From positions 224,526 through 288,525 of the forward strand of contig NZ_AZEE01000030.1 of assembly GCF_001434895.1 (NCBI RefSeq): a stretch of DNA of 64,000 bases, given 5' to 3'. Source of the stretch: Secundilactobacillus odoratitofui DSM 19909 = JCM 15043. Its GTDB lineage: Bacteria; Bacillota; Bacilli; Lactobacillales; Lactobacillaceae. The first letter of the stretch is position 1. The number at the start of each line of letters is the position of its first letter. Below, piece after piece: positions 58,656-64,000 of the stretch. The position numbers and the translations under genes are program-made. The notes under the pieces are model-generated. The model saw only the letters and a program-made list of their open reading frames with translations. It did not search any database and had not been told where the DNA came from.

Positions 58656-58976
58656 ATGAGTGTTAAAACAATTAATGATCAAAATTTTAAACAGGAAACT
58701 AATTCAGGACTCGTTGTCGTCGATTTCAACGCAACTTGGTGTCCACCATGTAAGATGATGGCGCCAATCGTCCAAAATATGGCTAATGAGCTTGATGGTC
58801 AAGTATCGTTTAAAGCCATTGACGTGGACGAGAACCAGCAAGTTGCCCAGCAAATGCAGATTCAAGGGATTCCAACTTTCATCGTTAAAAAGGACGGTCA
58901 AGTGGTTGATCGCATCGTGGGCTTTACGCCAGAGCCAGCCTTTAAGGCACGACTGGCACAGTACATGAACTCGTGA
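58656..58976 (+). CDS. Thioredoxin-like protein with WCPPC active site
   Basis: This is a 106-residue thioredoxin fold. The ATG at 58656 is preceded by CAGGTG. The redox motif is NATWCPPCKMMAP, CPPC instead of the usual CGPC. The cis-Pro loop QGIPTFIVKKDG and the C-terminal GFTPEPAFKARL are intact. It is cotranscribed with the CstR-like gene and faces the CoA-disulfide-reductase fusion, so it probably reduces persulfides or the sulfur carriers; this is inferred from context. Confidence 0.88.
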   Translation: MSVKTINDQNFKQETNSGLVVVDFNATWCPPCKMMAPIVQNMANELDGQVSFKAIDVDENQQVAQQMQIQGIPTFIVKKDGQVVDRIVGFTPEPAFKARLAQYMNS

Positions 58977-59008
58977 TATAGTAGGGGTTAATTCAAGGAG
59001 GTGTCATG

Positions 59009-59248
59009 ATGGCTTGTGATCCAAAGTTAATCAATCGTTTAAAGCGTGCGGAAGGCCAACTGCGCGGCATCCAAGCTATGATGGCAGAGGGCCGCGACTG
59101 TGCGGACGTCATCACGCAATTAAGTGCCGTTGAAGCGAGTGTTAAGCGCGTGATGGGGATGATTATCACCGAAAACATTTCTCAAAAGATGGCTGAAGCG
59201 TCGGATGAAGATGTCCAAGATTCGTTGAAGCTGATTGCGAAGCTTTAG
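59009..59248 (+). CDS. CsoR/CstR family repressor, probable persulfide sensor
   Basis: This is a 79-residue all-helical repressor that begins ACDPKLINRLKRAEGQLRGI, the family DNA-binding face. ATG at 59009 fits AAGGAGG spacing better than the ATG at 59006. Cys31 (GRDC) aligns with the first reactive Cys of CstR and CsoR. The second CstR Cys (position 60) is Lys here, and the copper ligands His/Cys of CsoR are also missing. A Cys at position 3 is extra. It ends the trx operon and probably binds the two ATACC-type operators. Confidence 0.85.
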   Translation: MACDPKLINRLKRAEGQLRGIQAMMAEGRDCADVITQLSAVEASVKRVMGMIITENISQKMAEASDEDVQDSLKLIAKL

Positions 59249-59309
59249 GCGTTAATCGTGTTGTAAAAATAAGTGGCATCAAGCTATGCTTAGCTAGTTA
59301 CAGAATAAG

Positions 59310-59355
59310 GTGCCGTAGATTTCTGAATTTGATGAGGAAATCTACGGTACTTTTT
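59310..59355 (+). terminator. Terminator of the trx operon
   Basis: GTGCCGTAGATTTC pairs perfectly (with one wobble) with GAAATCTACGGTAC and is followed by TTTTT. Confidence 0.88.
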
Positions 59356-59357
59356 GT

Positions 59358-59546
59358 TTGATTTGGATTTTTTTGAGAGTATAAAAAATGAACTTAGTTT
59401 GATGACTAAAATTAATGCGGAAAGTGCTCAAAAGCAGGAATGGATAACTTCTTGGTAATTGCCGGTATAACGCCAATGGTAACGCGATATAACCTCAAAA
59501 CACATCACTCTCAGTGAAAGGAATGCGTGTTTTGAGGTTATTTTTA
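59358..59546 (+). ncRNA. Candidate small RNA between two terminators
   Basis: Within the 500-bp gap 59249-59747, a promoter TTGATT-N16-TATAAA lies at 59358-59385. About 105 nt later comes a strong hairpin with perfect 15-nt arms at 59489-59503 and 59527-59541 (ATAACCTCAAAACAC and its complement) and a T run. No ORF lies between. A transcript of about 150 nt would result. The hairpin could also be a plain terminator or repeat relic. Confidence 0.4.
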
Positions 59547-59588
59547 GTCACTTATAAAAATATTTTGGCTGAACAAGGGTGCGATAGT

Positions 59589-59612
59589 GTATTATTTATA
59601 AAAGAATAATAC
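59589..59612. promoter_or_regulatory. Palindrome in the mcrB upstream region
   Basis: GTATTATT-N8-AATAATAC is a perfect 8-bp inverted repeat that overlaps a possible -10 (TATTAT). It lies 136 bp before mcrB and may be an operator. No other regulatory element is recognised up to 59747. Confidence 0.4.
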
Positions 59613-59747
59613 TTACAAGTGTTTTGTAAACAAGGATAGCCGTAAAACGGAATTTCAAATGTAAGGCCATTCACATCTGTAATCTAATTGGCGGATGGTT
59701 TGAACTTTATGAAATAAATCGACAAATTAAATTAGGAGCAACTATTT

Positions 59748-61109
59748 ATGGAAGATCAACTGAATGAACAAGACGTTAAGATGTTTGAAGATTATGTGAC
59801 TGAATTCTTTCAAATTTGTCAGAAATCAATTGCCAAAGAAACGCCTACAGAGTATAAAGACCAGATTGAAAATTATGTAGTAGGTGGCAAGACTAAACCA
59901 ATTGAATTAAGTGATGGGACAAAAGTAACGCGTCATTTTGCATTTGGTAAAAACGAACTTTTGAAAACACCGTACGTGAATATTGGTTGGGTTAATTTAT
60001 ATTTTGACTGGGGCGGAACTATTTTTGGGGAACCACGGGTTTTTATAGCCAGTCCACGGGTTGAAAACTTTAAGACGCTCACACATGATAAATTCACGAC
60101 TAATACTAATTTTGAAGTACCGATTAAACTGGTTGGTCAAGAAATTAGAGCCTACAGTGCGAAGTATAAAGTTAATCAGGTTGATGATTCTGAAATTAAT
60201 ATTAATGAATCAAACTACCCCGATATTCTTAAGAATATGAAGTACTTTGATCAAAAACTTTATAATCAAAAGTTATCCAGCCAGTTGTTAAGAGATAAAA
60301 ATATCATCTTGCATGGTGCTCCAGGGACCGGTAAAACTTACACGGCCCAGACGATTGCCTCAAATATTTTGGGCGTACCGCGTGAAGCGTTAATGGCAAG
60401 TAAACAGTACGGTTTTGTTCAATTTCATCCGAGTTATGACTACACAGATTTTGTGGAAGGACTTCGGCCTGCTGGATTAGAAGGTGGCCAACTTCAATTC
60501 TCCTTGCAACCCGGTATCTTCATGACGTTCTGTAATCTAGCCAAAGCAGATACTCAAAAACCTTATATTTTTGTCATAGATGAAATTAATCGTGGTGATC
60601 TCAGCAAAATTTTTGGTGAATTATTCTTTGCGATTGATCCTGGCTATCGTGGTAAGGCAAGCGCGGTAACGACCCAATATGCAAATTTACATCGTAAGTC
60701 TGATGAAGCATTTTATATTCCAGAAAATGTATATATTATTGGAACAATGAACGACATTGATCGAAGCGCGGAGACTATTGATTTTGCAATGAGAAGGCGG
60801 TTTAGGTTCATTAGAATCAACGCGGTGGACAGTGTCAAAATGTTGAATGTCATTCAAGACCAAAAAGTGCGCCGAAAAATAACGAATAAACTCAACCGAT
60901 TAAACGATGCGATTCGTAAAGATGATGTGCTCAGTCAAGATTATGAAATTGGCCCCGGTTATTGCATGCGACTCACTGATCCAGAGGTCAGTATTGATGA
61001 CGTATGGCAGGAGGATATCGAACCGTTGCTGACCGAGTATCTTCAAGGATTAGACGATTTTGAAGATCGATTATCAAAATTTAAAAAAGTTTTTGACTCT
61101 ACCAAGTAG
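59748..61109 (+). CDS. mcrB: McrB-type AAA+ GTPase/ATPase of a modification-dependent restriction system
   Basis: McrB forms a hexameric motor and recognises modified DNA; with McrC it cuts it. The 453-residue protein has a first part of about 180 residues that I do not recognise (DGTKVTRHFAFGKNELLKTP, VNLYFDWGGTIFGEPRVFI) and that should hold the target-recognition domain. The motor part follows: Walker A GAPGTGKT at 190-197, FHPSYDYTDFVEGLRP, Walker B YIFVIDEINRGD around 273-284, the McrB signature TMNDIDRS at 333-340 and the arginine finger FAMRRRF. GTP rather than ATP use is inferred from the family. The stop lies 11 bp before mcrC. Confidence 0.88.
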   Translation: MEDQLNEQDVKMFEDYVTEFFQICQKSIAKETPTEYKDQIENYVVGGKTKPIELSDGTKVTRHFAFGKNELLKTPYVNIGWVNLYFDWGGTIFGEPRVFIASPRVENFKTLTHDKFTTNTNFEVPIKLVGQEIRAYSAKYKVNQVDDSEININESNYPDILKNMKYFDQKLYNQKLSSQLLRDKNIILHGAPGTGKTYTAQTIASNILGVPREALMASKQYGFVQFHPSYDYTDFVEGLRPAGLEGGQLQFSLQPGIFMTFCNLAKADTQKPYIFVIDEINRGDLSKIFGELFFAIDPGYRGKASAVTTQYANLHRKSDEAFYIPENVYIIGTMNDIDRSAETIDFAMRRRFRFIRINAVDSVKMLNVIQDQKVRRKITNKLNRLNDAIRKDDVLSQDYEIGPGYCMRLTDPEVSIDDVWQEDIEPLLTEYLQGLDDFEDRLSKFKKVFDSTK

Positions 61110-61120
61110 GGGTGCTGGTT

Positions 61121-62434
61121 ATGAAGTATGAATTGAAGGATAATCAGCCAGTTGCCAGTAATATTGCTTCTAAGGGCCTAATTAAAGAAATTAGTGATCA
61201 AAATCTCGCTGCTCTGACGAACCAAGGCGTCTTATCTTTTCCAGCTGCGTTGAAATCTAGTCCCGATTTGTCAGCGTCTGATAGCTATTTGATAACGCAC
61301 TACAAAGGTCAACTTTGGACGACAAATATTGTTGGCTTTTTATCGATCAGAACTAGTCAACTAGAAATTGGGTTAAGGGTTGATTCAAGTCAGAATCAAT
61401 TTTTTTTGAGATATATGATTTATCGTGCACTACATTTGAATCTTAGTAGTGAACTAGGTTTGAATATCGGGAAAATGACTGGTACCAAAATTCTCGCCAT
61501 GTTTATTCCTGCGTTATTGAATAAAGCAATGCAAGCAGGAATATACAAGGAATATGAGAATAAACAGTTCAATGATTACCAATTACACGGTGCAATTGAT
61601 GTTAAACGACAATTGAAAGTTAATGTGCCATTTGTCGGTAAATTTGCAACAAATGGCCATCAGTTTACCAGGGATACGGAACTATTGGAGTTAATTCGGC
61701 ATGCGCTAGAGGCTATTAAGGCAGATGTTAATTTAAGAAACTTACTAAATCGAGATCAAACAATTAGAAAAAACGTTGCGTTGATCGTTGCCAACACACC
61801 AAATTACCAATTGAAGAATCGACAAAAGGTCATTGCACAGAGTAAAAAAATTCAACTCAGAAATAATTATTTTTTGAACTATTTACCTTTAATCCGAATT
61901 TGTCGAGCATTTCTAGAAGGTACTGAGCTACAGCAAGGCTCTAAATCGATATTAAATGGTATCTTGATTGATGCAGCCTGGTTATTTGAAGAATATATTG
62001 GGGCCGTTATTGAAGAAAACTTTGTTCACTCACATAATAAAATTGGTCAGGATAAACAGTATCTTTTTAAAGACAGAGTGGATAAGGGGCTAATTTATCC
62101 AGATTATCTGAAAAAAGGCGAAATTCAAGTGCCCGTAGATGCAAAGTATAAGTTTCCTGAAGGAATTGCGAGTCATGACAGATTACAGATGATGGCTTAC
62201 ATGTTGAGATTTCAAAGTAATCGAGGCGTATTGATCCATTTATCTGGGACTGATGTTGCAGTAAGCGATACGGTACAGATTGAAGGTCAATATGTAGATG
62301 ATGAATCGCGACCGCAAGTTACCGAGTACGGTATTGGTGTCTCACAAGCCGGTCAGTGGGAACAATTTTTAATGGATATGCACAAGCAGGAAAAACAGTT
62401 ATGTCAATTTCTGTCAGGATTTACTACTTACTAA
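61121..62434 (+). CDS. mcrC: McrC-type nuclease subunit
   Basis: McrC supplies the PD-(D/E)xK nuclease and stimulates McrB. ATG at 61121 behind AGGGGTG gives 437 residues; a GTG at 61112 is an alternative. The N-terminal part has LEIGLRVDSSQNQFFLRYMIY, typical of McrC barrel domains. The nuclease core is seen as IYPDYL (Asp about 328) followed by VDAKYKF (about 340-344). All expected catalytic residues are visible, so the system looks intact. Confidence 0.88.
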   Translation: MKYELKDNQPVASNIASKGLIKEISDQNLAALTNQGVLSFPAALKSSPDLSASDSYLITHYKGQLWTTNIVGFLSIRTSQLEIGLRVDSSQNQFFLRYMIYRALHLNLSSELGLNIGKMTGTKILAMFIPALLNKAMQAGIYKEYENKQFNDYQLHGAIDVKRQLKVNVPFVGKFATNGHQFTRDTELLELIRHALEAIKADVNLRNLLNRDQTIRKNVALIVANTPNYQLKNRQKVIAQSKKIQLRNNYFLNYLPLIRICRAFLEGTELQQGSKSILNGILIDAAWLFEEYIGAVIEENFVHSHNKIGQDKQYLFKDRVDKGLIYPDYLKKGEIQVPVDAKYKFPEGIASHDRLQMMAYMLRFQSNRGVLIHLSGTDVAVSDTVQIEGQYVDDESRPQVTEYGIGVSQAGQWEQFLMDMHKQEKQLCQFLSGFTTY

Positions 62435-62476
62435 AATGCCATTGATGCTGCGTTTCTCAATCTAATGAGTAACACA

Positions 62477-62518
62477 AAACCAGCCCATCCGGTCAACCCC
62501 CGGATAAGCTGGTTTTTG
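62477..62518. terminator. Terminator of mcrBC
   Basis: AAACCAGC-ATCCGG / CCGGAT-GCTGGTTT hairpin with symmetric 2-nt bulges, followed by TT. It may also serve the convergent permease gene. Confidence 0.82.
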
Positions 62519-62578
62519 TTTGTGGGAAAAGTTATTTTTAATTTTGTATGAGTCAAGAATCACTTGGAACACAACAGT

Positions 62579-63955
62579 TTACCCATTTTGTTCAGCATCA
62601 ATATGCCGGACAGAATAACTAAAGTAAATGATAAAACCAATCACTAACCAGGCAAAGTAGGTCAACCAGGCGTTTAATTGAATGTTGACCAAGAGGAAGA
62701 GACAAACGAGCACGGACAGGGCGGGAATGACACTACCAAGCGGAATCTTGAATGGTCGTTTTAAGTCAGGTTGTTGCTTACGTAGGACGATTACAATTAA
62801 CGAAATCAGTGCGAAAACTGTCAGTGAGCCTACGTTGGCAATAATGGCCAGACTTTTAATATCCAAGAAACCGGCTAGTACTGCGGCTAATAGACCGTTG
62901 ATCCACAGCGCAGTGTTTGGGCTTTGCGTGTGACCATTTAGTGCGGCCCAACTCTTTGGTAAAAAGCCACCACGGCCCATTGCCTTCATGATGTTAGAAC
63001 CGGCATAGATGAACGCATAAACCACGGCCATGATTCCCAGTACGGCACCGGCAGCCACGATTTGAGAAGCCATCACGTGGCCCTTATTTAAGAGCACAAA
63101 TGACATGGATTCTGGTACGTTCAACATGGTGTACTTAACCACGCCCGTCATGACTAAGCTGACAATGATGTACAGCGTTGTACAGACGACTAATGAAATC
63201 AGGATGGCCCGTGGTAAGTTACGATTGACGTTTTTGGCGTCCTCCGCTGAAGTTGCCAGAGCGTCGAAGCCAAGGAAGGTGAAGAAGACGGTCGAAGCAC
63301 CGGTGAAGATCCCAGACGCGCCGAAAGGTGTGAATGGGTGCCAGTTAGCGGTGTTAACGTCAAACATGGCCACGCCGATGAAAGTTAGAATCACCAACAG
63401 TTTGATAATCACCAAAATATTGTTGATCCACTTACTCTCGCTCGTACCGCGGGTTAAAACAAAGGTAATCAGGACGATCATGATGATCGCAGGTAAGTTC
63501 ATGATACCGCCGACGAACGGGGAGGCCAGCAGACTGCCCGGTAAATTAATGTGAATTTCTTTTAAAAAGGAATTCAAATACCCGGTCCAGCCGTTTGCCA
63601 CCGTCGCAGTCGTGGTCACATAAACGCCAATCAGCGACCAGCCGGCAAAGAAGCCACCAACCTGACCTAGCGATACATACGCATAGATGTAAGCGCTACC
63701 AGAATTTGGCATACTGGTGGTTAGTTCGGAATAACACAGTCCAATCAAACCACTGGCGACTGCCGCAATCAGGAAGGAATAGACCACACCAGGGCCAGCC
63801 TCTGTGGCCGACACGATACCGGTCAGCACTAAAATCCCGGTACCAATGATCGCACCAATTCCCAGAATCGACAGATCAAACAGACTTAACGTACGTTCTT
63901 CTTCGCTCTTACTCGCATTTTTTAAGATGAGGTTGATGTCTATTTTTTTTGCCAT
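62579..63955 (-). CDS. APC superfamily amino acid permease
   Basis: This 458-residue permease has about 12 membrane helices. The start region is SEEERTLSLFDLSILGIGAI, followed by the unwound helix-1 motif GIGAIIGTGILVLTG, which binds the amino and carboxyl groups of the substrate. The helix-6 region STVFFTFLGFDALATSAEDAKNVNRNLPRA is typical of cationic amino acid (CAT/YfnA-like) transporters. The exact substrate is unknown. ATG at 63955 is chosen; a GTG at 63964 is possible. It is monocistronic within the window. Confidence 0.88.
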   Translation of the reverse strand: MAKKIDINLILKNASKSEEERTLSLFDLSILGIGAIIGTGILVLTGIVSATEAGPGVVYSFLIAAVASGLIGLCYSELTTSMPNSGSAYIYAYVSLGQVGGFFAGWSLIGVYVTTTATVANGWTGYLNSFLKEIHINLPGSLLASPFVGGIMNLPAIIMIVLITFVLTRGTSESKWINNILVIIKLLVILTFIGVAMFDVNTANWHPFTPFGASGIFTGASTVFFTFLGFDALATSAEDAKNVNRNLPRAILISLVVCTTLYIIVSLVMTGVVKYTMLNVPESMSFVLLNKGHVMASQIVAAGAVLGIMAVVYAFIYAGSNIMKAMGRGGFLPKSWAALNGHTQSPNTALWINGLLAAVLAGFLDIKSLAIIANVGSLTVFALISLIVIVLRKQQPDLKRPFKIPLGSVIPALSVLVCLFLLVNIQLNAWLTYFAWLVIGFIIYFSYSVRHIDAEQNG

Positions 63956-64000
63956 AATGATCACAACTCAATCTATTGGAATGGAGCGAATGGTAAGTCG

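Noticed and set aside
59489-59546. End of a mobile element carrying mcrBC
   Set aside because: The inverted repeat has a T run and fits a terminator. No matching repeat occurs after mcrC, and there is no integrase or target-site duplication.
1-64000. CRISPR array, rRNA genes, insertion sequences
   Set aside because: No regularly spaced repeats, no rRNA sequence and no transposase frames were seen on either strand.

Overview
The window comes from a low-GC Gram-positive lactic acid bacterium of the family Lactobacillaceae. Evidence: the order ctsR-clpC / rpoB-rpoC / comC-like / rpsL-rpsG-fusA / S10-spc-alpha ribosomal superoperon / ecfA1-ecfA2-ecfT-truA / rplM-rpsI, strong AGGAGG ribosome binding sites, frequent TTG and GTG starts, a CtsR box, Gram-positive LexA box and cop box, and an LPxTG sorting signal. 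No rRNA operon, insertion sequence, CRISPR array or complete prophage was seen. The species cannot be fixed from this window.

Region 1 (1-41,700) is mostly housekeeping. After a tRNA-Pro come the CtsR heat-shock operon, a TetR regulator, rpoB-rpoC behind a 5' leader with an attenuator-shaped hairpin, a prepilin peptidase facing rpoC, the str operon, and about 14 kb of ribosomal protein genes with secY, adk, infA, rpmJ and rpoA. A bidirectional terminator separates this from a type II NADH dehydrogenase with a fused membrane domain. Then follow the shared ECF vitamin-transport energizing module with truA, rplM-rpsI behind an L13-type leader, and a three-gene proton-translocating transhydrogenase (pntAA-pntAB-pntB). 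A large, highly structured inverted-repeat element sits between pntB and a convergent MFS transporter gene.

Region 2 (41,800-56,000) is accessory. It holds four secreted proteins (one CAP-like, one coiled coil), a MarR regulator, a DHA2 MFS exporter, an AMP-forming acyl-CoA ligase, a stand-alone GAPDH with a very long terminator hairpin, a copY repressor with its cop box but no copper ATPase nearby, and a further secreted protein. Next comes an SOS-box-controlled operon of a hypothetical gene, a YolD-like gene and a Y-family polymerase gene. The polymerase gene is truncated after its palm region and continues in frame into the C-terminal half of an LPxTG cell-wall-anchored protein. This chimera is the most unusual object in the window.

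Region 3 (56,000-64,000) holds a persulfide/sulfur-trafficking module. An 828-residue CoA-disulfide-reductase/rhodanese/TusA/DsrE fusion is divergent from thioredoxin plus a CstR-like repressor, and two 17-bp CsoR-type operators lie in the shared promoter region. After it come a candidate sRNA, a McrBC-type modification-dependent restriction pair with an unrecognised N-terminal specificity domain, and an APC amino acid permease.
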